Source: Nocardia puris
GTDB taxonomy: Bacteria; Actinomycetota; Actinomycetes; Mycobacteriales; Mycobacteriaceae
Assembly (NCBI RefSeq): GCF_003315035.1
Contig: NZ_QNRE01000012.1
Span: 62,001-126,000 of the forward strand
DNA length: 64,000 nucleotides
Reading direction: 5' to 3'
The notes under the pieces are model-generated. The model ran no database searches and was not told the DNA's origin. It saw only the letters and a list, made by a program, of their open reading frames with translations. The position numbers and the translations under genes are program-made. Of the stretch, positions 50,763 through 59,535 are shown piece by piece (within the stretch, counting starts at the first letter, position 1; each line of letters begins with the position of its first letter).

Positions 50763-50930
50763 CATCCCCACCCTCCCAGCCATCTCGGGGAGGGAGCCCG
50801 ACGACCGACCGTTCGCGGCCGTCTCGCAACTCAGCGCTCGAAGCGCACGCGCGCAGCGCAAGTCTCGAGCGCTGAGTTGCGAGACATCAAGGGCCGCGAA
50901 CCCGCGCGCCCCGGCGCGCCAAAAAACACA
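50763..50930 (-). repeat. Hairpin-bearing intergenic repeat, copy 2
   Basis: Reverse-strand copy of 35991-36158, including the same 19-base stem arms and the same GGGCTCCC-rich tail. The loop between the arms differs. It abuts the aroG stop codon (50933). Confidence 0.85.
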
Positions 50931-50932
50931 GC

Positions 50933-52024
50933 TCAGATGTTTCGGCGCCGACCGACAGCGTCCGCGAGGCGATCCAGCTGCGCGGCCGTGGTCTCCCAGT
51001 CCAGGCACGCGTCGGTGATCGACTGCCCGTAGGCCAGATCCTCCGAACGCCCCAGCGTCAGGTCCTGGCGGCCCGCGACGAGGAAGCTCTCCAGCATCAC
51101 GCCGACCACGCCGTTCTCACCGGCGGCGAGGCGCTCGGCGATATCGGTGACGACGTCGACCTGGCGGTTGTGGTCCTTGTTGCTGTTGCCGTGGCTGGCG
51201 TCGACGACCACGCGCTGCGGCAGCGCGGCCTTCTCCAGGCGCAGGCACGCCTCGGCGACCGAGGCCGCGTCGTAGTTGGTGCCGTTGGTGCCGCCGCGCA
51301 GGATGACGTGGCAGTCGGGGTTGCCGCTGGTGCGGATGAGGGCGGCGCGCCCGTCCAGATCGGTGCCGGGGAACACGTGGCTGGCGGCGGCGGCGCGCAC
51401 GCCGTCGACCGCGACCTGCACGTCGCCGTCGGTGCCGTTCTTGATGCCGACCGGCATGGACAGCGCGCTGCTGAGCTGACGGTGCACCTGGCTGGCCGCG
51501 GTGCGCGCGCCGATCGCGCCGTAGGAGACGAGGTCGGCGATGTACTGCGGGGTGATCGGGTCGAGGAATTCGCACGCCACCGGCAGACCGAGGGCGGTGA
51601 TGTCGACCAGGACCTTGCGGCCGATGCCGAGGCCGGTGTTCACGTCGAACGAGCCGTCCAGGTGCGGGTCGTTGATCAGGCCCTTCCAGCCCAGGCTGGT
51701 GCGCGGCTTCTCGAAGTAGACGCGCATCACCACGTGCAGCCGGTCGTTCACCTCGGCGGCCTTGGCGGCGAGGCGGCGCGCGTAGTCCAGCGCGGCCGCG
51801 GGGTCGTGCACGGAGCACGGGCCGACGATCACCATGAGGCGGTCGTCGTCACCGTTGAGTACGTCGACGGTCGCCTTGCGGCCGGCGCGCACGGTGTCGG
51901 CGAGCGGGTCGGTGATCGGGTGCACCAGGCGCACCTCGGCCGGTGAGCGCAGCGGGCTCACGGACAGGGTGCGCTGGTCGTCGAGGTCGGAATGCCGCGC
52001 GTCGACGTCGGCTGCGGTTGTCAT
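50933..52024 (-). CDS. aroG: Class I DAHP synthase (3-deoxy-D-arabino-heptulosonate 7-phosphate synthase)
   Basis: First enzyme of the shikimate pathway, joining PEP and erythrose 4-phosphate; 363 residues of the E. coli AroFGH type. GPCSVHD (near residue 67), KPRTSLGWKGL (near 108), GIKNGTDG (near 198), ILRGG and DASHGNSNKDHNRQ (near 275) supply substrate and metal ligands. ATG 52024 follows AAAAGGA. Upstream lies an aromatic leader peptide and a hairpin, so it is probably controlled by attenuation. Chorismate from this pathway feeds the nearby salicylate synthase. Confidence 0.93.
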   Translation of the reverse strand: MTTAADVDARHSDLDDQRTLSVSPLRSPAEVRLVHPITDPLADTVRAGRKATVDVLNGDDDRLMVIVGPCSVHDPAAALDYARRLAAKAAEVNDRLHVVMRVYFEKPRTSLGWKGLINDPHLDGSFDVNTGLGIGRKVLVDITALGLPVACEFLDPITPQYIADLVSYGAIGARTAASQVHRQLSSALSMPVGIKNGTDGDVQVAVDGVRAAAASHVFPGTDLDGRAALIRTSGNPDCHVILRGGTNGTNYDAASVAEACLRLEKAALPQRVVVDASHGNSNKDHNRQVDVVTDIAERLAAGENGVVGVMLESFLVAGRQDLTLGRSEDLAYGQSITDACLDWETTAAQLDRLADAVGRRRNI

Positions 52025-52068
52025 TTCGGTGGGTTCCTTTTCGTTCAGGCCGACCCACGGATTTCGAA

Positions 52069-52103
52069 CACCCGACGAGCCGGTCCGTATCCGGCTCGGG
52101 GTG
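52069..52103 (-). terminator. Attenuator hairpin in the aroG leader
   Basis: On the transcript, CACCCCGAGCCGG pairs with CCGGCTCGTCGGGTG (one bulged/mismatched base) around ATACGGA, nine bases after the leader-peptide stop. No long U run follows, so it could act on transcription or on translation. Confidence 0.6.
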
Positions 52104-52111
52104 GAAGGAAG

Positions 52112-52183
52112 TCAGCGCATGTGGTTGCCGCAGACCGACCCACCCAGGGCCGGCTTGCTAAACCAAAAATATGCGTGCTGCAC
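52112..52183 (-). CDS. Aromatic leader peptide of aroG
   Basis: A 23-codon frame from GTG 52183 to TGA 52112 reading MQHAYFWFSKPALGG at its start. Four consecutive aromatic residues (Tyr-Phe-Trp-Phe) include all three end products of the pathway. TACAGT lies seven bases before the GTG, so the message is leaderless and the peptide would be the first thing translated. Ribosome stalling at the aromatic codons would alter the downstream hairpin. Homology was not checked. Confidence 0.75.
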   Translation of the reverse strand: MQHAYFWFSKPALGGSVCGNHMR

Positions 52184-52264
52184 GACGGCGACTGTACCAG
52201 CCGAGTACGCCGAAGTGGCGCGCACGCCAACTCCACACCCCGCTTCGCGACGCAGCTCACACCG

Positions 52265-52738
52265 TCAGTCGAACTGGCCAGGGGTGTAGCTGCCCGCCGG
52301 TGTGCCCGCGATCACGTTCAACCGGTTGTAGGCGTTGATGATCGCGATGAGCGAGATCAGCGCGGCGATCTGGTCGTCGTCGTAGTGCTTGGTGACCAGC
52401 TCCCAGGTGCGCTCGGAGACGCCGACGTGCGCGTCGGCCAGGCGGGTGCCCTCCTCGGTGAGCGCCAGTGCCGCGCGCTCGGCCTCAGTGAACACCGTCG
52501 CCTCGCGCCAGGCCGCGACCAGGTTCAGCCGCACCTGATCCTCGCCCGCGGCGAGCGCGTCCTTGGCGTGCATGTCGGTGCACATGCCGCAACCGTTGAT
52601 CTGGCTGGCGCGCAGCTTCACCAGTTCCTGCGTGGCGTGCGACAGCTCGGTCTGGCGCAGCACTCCGCCCGTATTGCCGAGGCGCTGGATGACCTTCATC
52701 GCGATTTGGTTGCCGAAGAGGTCGAATCGGGGTTCCAT
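52265..52738 (-). CDS. AhpD-like carboxymuconolactone-decarboxylase-family protein
   Basis: 157 residues, all helical. CGMCTDMH near residue 50 is the redox CxxC-x3-H signature of AhpD-like peroxidase-related proteins. The start ATG 52738 (MEPRFDLFGNQ) fits the family and follows GGAGTACGCC. Such genes are frequent targets of ECF41 sigma factors; one is encoded 2.3 kb away. It is likely to detoxify peroxides, by analogy only. Confidence 0.88.
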   Translation of the reverse strand: MEPRFDLFGNQIAMKVIQRLGNTGGVLRQTELSHATQELVKLRASQINGCGMCTDMHAKDALAAGEDQVRLNLVAAWREATVFTEAERAALALTEEGTRLADAHVGVSERTWELVTKHYDDDQIAALISLIAIINAYNRLNVIAGTPAGSYTPGQFD

Positions 52739-52821
52739 GGCGTACTCCTTCGTTCCGGTCGGCCGCTCGGGGGCGGCCGCTACCGGGAAGACGACGCGTG
52801 GGCCCGGAAGTGTGACAGCGC

Positions 52822-53697
52822 TCAGCGGAACGAGTACGTGACCCCGGTGAGCTTCTCCGACAGCTCCCACAGCCCGCGCGCGACCGCCTCGTCGCGCGAC
52901 TGCTTGGTGGAACCGGAGCGGCCCGGGTAGCCGCGCATGCCCGCCAGCCCGGTGGGGCCGTAGAACGCGCCGGGCTCGACCTCGGCAGTGGCGGCGAAAA
53001 GCTGTGGGAGCGCGCCCATCTCGGGGCTCTGCGCGAACAGCCGGTTGCCGAGCGACATGATCGGATCGAGGAAAGACTCGGTGTGCGACTGCAATTCGGT
53101 CGCCGCGTAGCCGGGATGCGCGGCCACCGACACCACCGGCGAACCGGCCGCGGTGAGCTTGCGCTGAAGCTCGTAGGCGAACATCAGGTTCGCCAGCTTG
53201 GCCTGGCCGTACGCGCCCCAGCGCTGGTACCTGCGGCGCTCCCAGTTCAGGTCGTCGAGGTCGATGCGGCCGATGGCGTGCGCGCCGCTGGACACCGTCA
53301 CCACCCGGTCGGCGACGCGGTCCAGGAGCAGGCCGGTGAGCGCGAAGTGGCCGAGGTGGTTGGTGCCCACCTGCTTCTCGAAACCGTCGGCGGTGCGCCC
53401 CTCCGGCACCGCCATCACGCCCGCGTTATTGATCAGCACATCGAAAGGCTCTGTGTGCTCGGCGAATTCGCGCACCGAGGACAGGTCGGCGAGATCCAGC
53501 TCCCGCACCAGCGCCCGCTCCCCGATCTCGTCCGCCACCCGCCGCCCCTTCTCCACATTGCGGCAGGCCAGCACCACCCGCGCCCCCGCCGCCCCCAACG
53601 CCCGAGCGGTAACCGCCCCGAGCCCACTGTTGGCCCCCGTCACGACGAACGTCCGACCGGCTTGATCGGGAATGTCAGCGGCGTCCCAGCGCGTCAT
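52822..53697 (-). CDS. Short-chain dehydrogenase (retinol-dehydrogenase-like)
   Basis: 291-residue classical SDR. The nucleotide loop is TGANSGLG (near residue 20), then NNAGVM (near 90), the Ser of VTVSSGAHA (near 136) and the YGQAK active site (near 163) follow. Arg at LACRNVEKG suggests NADP preference. It resembles the light-dependent-reductase/retinol dehydrogenase branch common in Mycobacteriales. Physiological substrate unknown. 83 bp upstream of the AhpD-like gene on the same strand. Confidence 0.88.
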   Translation of the reverse strand: MTRWDAADIPDQAGRTFVVTGANSGLGAVTARALGAAGARVVLACRNVEKGRRVADEIGERALVRELDLADLSSVREFAEHTEPFDVLINNAGVMAVPEGRTADGFEKQVGTNHLGHFALTGLLLDRVADRVVTVSSGAHAIGRIDLDDLNWERRRYQRWGAYGQAKLANLMFAYELQRKLTAAGSPVVSVAAHPGYAATELQSHTESFLDPIMSLGNRLFAQSPEMGALPQLFAATAEVEPGAFYGPTGLAGMRGYPGRSGSTKQSRDEAVARGLWELSEKLTGVTYSFR

Positions 53698-53790
53698 GCC
53701 GCGAGTCTAGCGCGCCCCACCCCTCCCGTCGCTCGCTGCGGATGCGCCGAAGCCCGGTGGAACGAGTCCGCCCGGAGATATCCTCACATC

Positions 53791-53809
53791 CTGAGATAGG
53801 GTTACCTAA
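53791..53809. promoter_or_regulatory. IdeR-like iron box before mbtA
   Basis: Read on the minus strand, TTAGGTAACCCTATCTCAG matches about 13 of 19 positions of the IdeR/DtxR consensus (TTAGGTWAGSCTWACCTWA), with a perfect left half. It lies 36 bp before the start codon. Confidence 0.5.
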
Positions 53810-53844
53810 CTAGCCCCCCGCCGTCAGTACCTGTGAGGCATATC

Positions 53845-55452
53845 GTGAGCACTGCCAGCAATCATCGTGAAGGCTTCGTGCCCTTCCCCGAGGACGCGGC
53901 CGCGAGCTATCGCGCCGCGGGCTACTGGACCGGGCGTCCGCTGGGTGATCTGCTGCGCGAGACGGCGCGGCGCACGCCGGAGCGCACCGCGCTGCTCACC
54001 GGCGAGGGCGCCCGCACTTACACCCAGGTGGACGCCGAGGCCGATCGGATGGCGCACGGCCTGCTGGCCCTCGGCATCGCGCCCGGCGACCGCGTGGTGG
54101 TGCAGTTGCCGAACGTGCCCGAATTCCTCACGGTGCTGTTCGGCCTGTTGCGCGCGGGCATCATCCCGGTGCTCACCCTGCCCGCGCACCGCAGGGCCGA
54201 GATCGAGCATCTGGCGGCGCTGTCGGAGGCCGTGGCCTACATCGTCGCCGACCGGCAGGGCGATTTCGACTACCGCGAGCTGGCCACCGCCGTGCGACCG
54301 GCCGTGCCGAGCCTGCGCCACGTGCTGGTGCTGGGCGATCCCGGCCCGTTCACCGACCTGCAAACCGTGCCGCGCGAGGGTGATTCGCTGCCCGAGATCG
54401 ACGCCTCCGATATCGCGCTGATGCTGGTCTCCGGCGGCACCACCGGCCTGCCGAAGTTGATCGCGCGCACCCACGACGACTACGTCTACAACGCGACCGC
54501 CAGCGCCGAGGTGTGCGCGCTCACCGCCGACGACGTCTACCTGGCCACATTGCCCGCCGCGCACAACTTCCCGCTGGCCTGCCCCGGCATCCTGGGCACG
54601 GTGAGCGTGGGCGGCGCGGTGACGTTCGCCGCCGACCCCAGCCCGGAGAACGCCTTCGCCACGATCGAACGCCACCGCGTCACCGTCACGGCCGTGGTGC
54701 CGCCGCTGGCGCAGCTGTGGTGCGCGGCCACCGACTGGGAGGAGGCCGATCTCTCCTCGCTGCGCCTGCTCCAGGTGGGCGGCGCGAAGCTGGCCGAGGT
54801 GAACGCCAAGGAGGTCACCCCCGCCCTGGGCGCCACCCTGCAGCAGGTGTTCGGCATGGCCGAGGGCCTGCTCAACTTCACCCGCCTCGACGACGACGCC
54901 GAAATCCTGCACACCACGCAGGGCCGCCCGCTCTCGGAGTCCGACGAGGTGCGCGTGGTCGACGGCGAGGGCAATGACGTGGCACCCGGCGCGGAGGGCG
55001 AGCTGATCACGAAGGGCCCGTACACGATTCGCGGTTACTACCGCGCGCCGGAGCACAACGCCCGCGCCTTCACCCCCGACGGGTACTACCGCAGCGGCGA
55101 TCTGGTGCGCCGCCTGCCCTCGGGCCATCTGATCGTCTCCGGCCGCATCAAGGACGTGATCAACCGCGGCGGCGAGAACATCTCCTGCGACGAACTCGAG
55201 GAGCACCTGCTCGCCCATCCCGCGGTCCGCCACGCCGCCGCCGTCGGCCTGCCCGACGCCGCGCTCGGCGAAAAGGTCTGCGCCGTCCTGGTCGTCGACG
55301 GCGAGATGCCCTCACTGGCCGAGATCAAGACCTTCCTCACCGAGCGCGGCCTGGCCACCTACAAGCTGCCCGACGTGCTGCGCCAGGCCGACAAGCTGCC
55401 GATCACCGCGGTCGGCAAGATCGACAAGAAGGCGCTGCGCGCCGCCGAGTGA
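53845..55452 (+). CDS. mbtA: Salicylate-AMP ligase (MbtA/NbtT-like)
   Basis: 535-residue adenylating enzyme of the DhbE/EntE/MbtA group; it activates salicylate for attachment to an aryl carrier protein in siderophore assembly. The P-loop is VSGGTTGLPKLIART (near 195), aryl-acid recognition segment AHNFPLACPG (near 232), VFGMAEGLLNFTR (near 335), GYYRSGDL and the C-terminal catalytic Lys in AVGKIDKKALR. GTG 53845 has GAGG 6 bases upstream; GTG 53833 is the alternative. It is convergent with mbtI. In N. farcinica these two are named nbtT/nbtS as I recall. Confidence 0.9.
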   Translation: MSTASNHREGFVPFPEDAAASYRAAGYWTGRPLGDLLRETARRTPERTALLTGEGARTYTQVDAEADRMAHGLLALGIAPGDRVVVQLPNVPEFLTVLFGLLRAGIIPVLTLPAHRRAEIEHLAALSEAVAYIVADRQGDFDYRELATAVRPAVPSLRHVLVLGDPGPFTDLQTVPREGDSLPEIDASDIALMLVSGGTTGLPKLIARTHDDYVYNATASAEVCALTADDVYLATLPAAHNFPLACPGILGTVSVGGAVTFAADPSPENAFATIERHRVTVTAVVPPLAQLWCAATDWEEADLSSLRLLQVGGAKLAEVNAKEVTPALGATLQQVFGMAEGLLNFTRLDDDAEILHTTQGRPLSESDEVRVVDGEGNDVAPGAEGELITKGPYTIRGYYRAPEHNARAFTPDGYYRSGDLVRRLPSGHLIVSGRIKDVINRGGENISCDELEEHLLAHPAVRHAAAVGLPDAALGEKVCAVLVVDGEMPSLAEIKTFLTERGLATYKLPDVLRQADKLPITAVGKIDKKALRAAE

Positions 55453-55482
55453 AACGCGAAGGACCGCACACCGATCGGCCTG

Positions 55483-55513
55483 CTGCCCGGACCGAGAACT
55501 CGGTTCCGGGCAG
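55483..55513. terminator. Hairpin between mbtA and mbtI
   Basis: CTGCCCGG-A-CCGAG pairs with CTCGG-TT-CCGGGCAG around AA. It lies between two convergent genes; there is no U tract, and outer sequences can also pair. Confidence 0.6.
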
Positions 55514-55555
55514 CGGTTCAGATCCGGTGCGGCCCTTGTCCGTTGAACAGCGCCC

Positions 55556-56869
55556 CTACGCCTTGACCACGTAAGGCGCGATGCTGCCGAGCTTTTCGCA
55601 GGTCTCCTCGAACTCCCGCTCGGGCGTCGACTGCGCGACGATCCCCGCGCCCGCGCGCAGCCACGCACCCTCGGCGGTCTGGTAGACCGCGCGCAAGACG
55701 AGCGTGGCCTCCAGCGCACCCGTCGGTGAGATCGCCACCACCGCACCGGAATACAGTCCGCGTGGGCTGCCGTCGTTGCGGAACACCGAGTCCACGCCTT
55801 CGCGCTTGGGGATGCCCGAAGCTGTCACGGAGGGGAACAGCACCTCGAGCGCGTCCCAGCTGGAGCGGTCGGCGGCCAGCCTGCCGCGCACCGTGGAGGC
55901 CAGGTGCTGCACGCTGCCGCGCTCGCGCACCGCCATGAAGTCCGACACCACCGGCGTGCCCGGATCGGCCACGGCGCTGATCTCGCCGAACGATGTCTGC
56001 ACGGAGAGCGCGTGTTCCACGATCTCCTTCGGATCGCTGAGCAGATCGGCGCGGGCGGCCATATCGGCCTCCAGTCCGCGGCCGAAGGCGCGGGTGCCGG
56101 CCAGCGGCTCGGTGGTGACCACGCGATCGTCGTCCACGGAGGCCACCAGCTCGGGACTGAAACCCGCCGCCTCGAGCCCGCCGAGGCGCAGCAGGAACGA
56201 ACGCGCCGGGGTGTTGTGGGCCCGGCCGAGGCGGTAGGTGGCCGGCACGTCGACAGTGAACGGCAGCTCGACCTTCCTGGACAGGATGACCTTCTGATAG
56301 CGGCCCGCCCGGATCTCCTCGATCGCCGCGGCGACCCGGCCGTGATAGCCGGTGGCGTCCACGCGGATGTCGGCGGGTTGCGCGCTCGGCAGTTCGGCGT
56401 CCTGCGACGAGGCGATCAGATCGTGGATGTCGCCGGTCTCGGTAGGCGAAGCGCCCGCGACGCGAATGCCGGACTCGTCCACCCGGACCTCCACGCGCGG
56501 GATCATCAGCCGCGCCACGACGGTCCGCTCATCCAGATACGCGGTGGCGTCCAGCGACCACGCGCAGAATTCGAACCCGATCCACCCGTAGGCCCGGCGG
56601 CCCTCGGTCTGGAGCAGGCCCAGCGCCTGATCCAGCGCCTGCGCGGGCGAACCGGACCACGGGCGCACCGTGGTCTCCCCGTCCCAGGTGACGCGCAGTT
56701 CGCGCGCCGTCAACTCGATTCCGCCGATCGGATCGGCCGCGAAGATCCACTCCCCCGGGCGCTCGTACATGACGTACTCGCCGAACCTGTCCGCTGCCGC
56801 CAGCCGGGACATCGCTGCCGCCGGATCGGTCACATACTCAACGCGCACGCGTTCGCCCGTGGTCGACAA
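55556..56869 (-). CDS. mbtI: Salicylate synthase (MbtI/NbtS-like)
   Basis: 437 residues; converts chorismate to salicylate through isochorismate, Mg-dependent. YGWIGFEFCAW (near residue 95), EIRAGRYQKVILSRKV (near 185), TEPLAGTRAFGRG (near 250), DPKEIVEHALSV and the terminal YSGAVV with ETCEKL are typical. Start TTG 56869 follows GGAGG by four bases; upstream ATGs would overlap the iron box. Supplies substrate for mbtA. Confidence 0.9.
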   Translation of the reverse strand: MSTTGERVRVEYVTDPAAAMSRLAAADRFGEYVMYERPGEWIFAADPIGGIELTARELRVTWDGETTVRPWSGSPAQALDQALGLLQTEGRRAYGWIGFEFCAWSLDATAYLDERTVVARLMIPRVEVRVDESGIRVAGASPTETGDIHDLIASSQDAELPSAQPADIRVDATGYHGRVAAAIEEIRAGRYQKVILSRKVELPFTVDVPATYRLGRAHNTPARSFLLRLGGLEAAGFSPELVASVDDDRVVTTEPLAGTRAFGRGLEADMAARADLLSDPKEIVEHALSVQTSFGEISAVADPGTPVVSDFMAVRERGSVQHLASTVRGRLAADRSSWDALEVLFPSVTASGIPKREGVDSVFRNDGSPRGLYSGAVVAISPTGALEATLVLRAVYQTAEGAWLRAGAGIVAQSTPEREFEETCEKLGSIAPYVVKA

Positions 56870-56905
56870 CGATCCTCCAAGTAATGCTGAACCCACTTCG
56901 AGAGG

Positions 56906-56924
56906 TAAGGTTAGCATTACCTGA
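56906..56924. promoter_or_regulatory. IdeR-like iron box before mbtI
   Basis: TAAGGTTAGCATTACCTGA matches about 16 of 19 consensus positions, 37 bp from the mbtI start, in the gap shared with plsB. Confidence 0.75.
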
Positions 56925-57081
56925 CTGTTGCCACGCTGTGCGCGCTGCCACAGGCGAACCATCTTGCCCGCCCTTCCCGCCCCCGTCACGCCCCGATTCC
57001 AACTCGCCGCGCGGAGTGCCTGCGCACCGGCCCGCGGCAGGCTTGAATGGGAGGAGCGTCACTGCGGAGGGAAGAGCATCG

Positions 57082-59535
57082 ATGATCGAACACCGCGGCG
57101 ACCCGTCGACGACGACGAGGTCCGCCACCGAACCGCGCTCGGTGGTTGCGCTGGTCGACGCCGCCTCCGGGGTCGAGCGCGATCTCATCGGGTCCTGGCT
57201 CGGCGCGGGCGGGATCGCCCGCGAGACGGGCGTGGGCGCGCCCGTCACCCAGCTGGACCTGGACCCGCGCGCCGTCGCCGAACGGCTGGCGGGCCGCCGC
57301 GACGATCCGCTGGTGGTGCCCGTGCGGGTGCTCTGGCTGCCGCCGGAACGAGATGGCGTGCGACGATTGACGTTCGCCGATCTGGCCATGCTCACCAACC
57401 CCCGCAAACCGCACCGGCTGGCGCAGCGGCGGCTGGTGCGCCGCCATCCCGACCGGCACGCGGTGATCATCGGTCAACCCGCCCTGCTCAGCGAACTGCG
57501 GGCCAATAACCCGGAGGCCGCGGCCCTGCACGCCGCGGGCACCACCGAACCGCTGGCCCGCGCGGTGGTGCGCGCCGCGGTGGTGGCGCTGGAACGCGCC
57601 GAGCGCACCGTCATCGGTGACCGGTACAAGGTGCCGCGGCTGGTCACCGAGGAGATTCTCGACTCGCCCGATTTCCTGCGCCGCCTCGAGTACATCGCCG
57701 ACAGCATCGGCGAGGACCCGCAGGAGGTCTACCGCCGCGCGGAGAAATGCCTCGGCGAACTCGTCGCCGCGCAGAGCAGGCTGGTGTCGGACCTGTTCAC
57801 CCAGGCCATGCGGCCGGTGCACGCCTCGACGTGGAAGGTGGACACCGACGAGTCCGGCCTGGTCGCGCTGCGCGCCCTCAACCGTCGCTACCCGCTGGTC
57901 TTCCTGCCCTCGCACCGCTCCTACGTCGACGCGTTCGTGCTCGGAGACGTGCTGGCGCGCAACGACTTCCCGCCCAACCACGTGATCGGCGGCGCGAACC
58001 TGCGGTTCTGGCCGATGGGCCCGATCGCCCGGCGCACCGGCACCGTCTTCATCCGCCGCAGCTTCGGCGACGACGAGGTGTACAAGGCGGTGGTCGAGGA
58101 GTACTTCGCCTACCTGCTGGCCAAACGATTCAATCTGGAGTGGTACTTCGAGGGCGGCCGCACCCGCACGGGCAAGCTGCGCCCGCCCCGCTACGGCCTG
58201 CTCAACTACCTGGCCTCGGCGGTGCGCGCCGACCGCGTCGACGACGTGATGCTGGTGCCCGTCTCCATCACCTACGAACGGCTCAACGAACTCGGCGCGA
58301 TCGCCACCGAACAGGTCGGCGGCACCAAGAAGCCCGAGGGCCTGACCTGGCTGGCCAGATACATTCGCAATCAGCAACATTCGGCCGGTCACGTCTACGT
58401 GCGCTTCGGCGAGCCGCTCTCGGCGCGCGACCGGCTCGCCGCGCACGGTGATCCGCTCGCCGCACCCCGGGTGTCGATTCCGTTGCACAGCATCGACTCC
58501 GGGCGCGACTCGGTCGCCGAGGAGGACGCCGAGATCGCCGAGCTCGAGCGCAAAGCCGTGCAGCGGTTGGCCTTCGAGGTCGCCGTGGGCATCAACGCGG
58601 TCACCCCGATCACGGTCAACGCGCTCGTCACGCTGGCGCTGCTCGGTGTGCACGAGCGCGCGCTCACCCTCGGCGAGGTGCGGGCCCTGCTCGCGCCGGT
58701 GCTCGGCTACATCGCCGAACGCGGACTGCCCAGCGGCGAGATCGACGCCCTGCGCGACGAACAGAACCTGGCCGTGGTGCTGGAACAGCTCTCGGTGGCC
58801 AAGGTGGTGACCGTGTACCGGGGCGGGCTCGAGCCGGTGTACTCCATCGAGAGCGGCGCGCACCTCGAGGCCGCGTTCTACCGCAACAGCGCGGTCCACT
58901 GGTTCGTCAACCGCGCCATCCTGGAACTGTCCATCCTGGCCGCGGTGGACGCCGGCGAACCCGATCAGCTCCAGTTCGGCTGGGACGAGGCGTTCCGGCT
59001 GCGCGACCTGCTCAAGTTCGAGTTCTTCTTCCCCGACCGGGCCGAGTTCACCGCGCAGATCACCAGGGAAGTGCTGCTCATCGATCCGGAGTGGAACACC
59101 CGCACCCGCAAGAACACCCTCGGCGCCGATGTGCTCGGCAAGCTCACCGCCTCGGGCTTCATGATGGCCCACCGTGTGCTGCGCTCGTTCGTCGACGCGC
59201 AACTGGTGGTGGCCGAGCGGCTCGCGGCGCGTGACGCGGCCGAGGAGATCGACCGCAAAGAGTTCCTGGCCGAATGTGTTTCGGTGGGCAAGCAGATGTT
59301 GCTGCAACAGCGGCTGCACAGCCCGGAGTCGGTGTCGACCGAATTGTTCGGCAGCGCACTCAAACTCGCCGACAACTACGGGCTGCTGGCGCCGGTGTCG
59401 AGCGAGTCGGCCAAGGACCGGTCCGAACTCACCGAGCGCCGGAGGGAATTCGCGGCCAGGCTGCGTTCGATCGGCGCGCGCATCACGCAGGCCGCCGCGC
59501 TCGACCCGTCCAACATCCCGGGCCGGGAGGCGTGA
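57082..59535 (+). CDS. plsB: Glycerol-3-phosphate acyltransferase (PlsB2-like)
   Basis: 817 residues, first acylation in phospholipid synthesis, at the membrane. The catalytic HX4D is SHRSYVDAF (near 277); GGANLRFWPMGPIARRTGTVFIRR and FEGGRTRTGKLRPPRYG are the next acyltransferase blocks, and VPVSITYE follows. The C-terminal 350 residues are helical. ATG 57082 follows GGAGGGAAG. Its stop overlaps the next start by one base (TGATG). Pairing with a HAD-PlsC fusion matches Rv2482c-Rv2483c. Confidence 0.93.
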   Translation: MIEHRGDPSTTTRSATEPRSVVALVDAASGVERDLIGSWLGAGGIARETGVGAPVTQLDLDPRAVAERLAGRRDDPLVVPVRVLWLPPERDGVRRLTFADLAMLTNPRKPHRLAQRRLVRRHPDRHAVIIGQPALLSELRANNPEAAALHAAGTTEPLARAVVRAAVVALERAERTVIGDRYKVPRLVTEEILDSPDFLRRLEYIADSIGEDPQEVYRRAEKCLGELVAAQSRLVSDLFTQAMRPVHASTWKVDTDESGLVALRALNRRYPLVFLPSHRSYVDAFVLGDVLARNDFPPNHVIGGANLRFWPMGPIARRTGTVFIRRSFGDDEVYKAVVEEYFAYLLAKRFNLEWYFEGGRTRTGKLRPPRYGLLNYLASAVRADRVDDVMLVPVSITYERLNELGAIATEQVGGTKKPEGLTWLARYIRNQQHSAGHVYVRFGEPLSARDRLAAHGDPLAAPRVSIPLHSIDSGRDSVAEEDAEIAELERKAVQRLAFEVAVGINAVTPITVNALVTLALLGVHERALTLGEVRALLAPVLGYIAERGLPSGEIDALRDEQNLAVVLEQLSVAKVVTVYRGGLEPVYSIESGAHLEAAFYRNSAVHWFVNRAILELSILAAVDAGEPDQLQFGWDEAFRLRDLLKFEFFFPDRAEFTAQITREVLLIDPEWNTRTRKNTLGADVLGKLTASGFMMAHRVLRSFVDAQLVVAERLAARDAAEEIDRKEFLAECVSVGKQMLLQQRLHSPESVSTELFGSALKLADNYGLLAPVSSESAKDRSELTERRREFAARLRSIGARITQAAALDPSNIPGREA

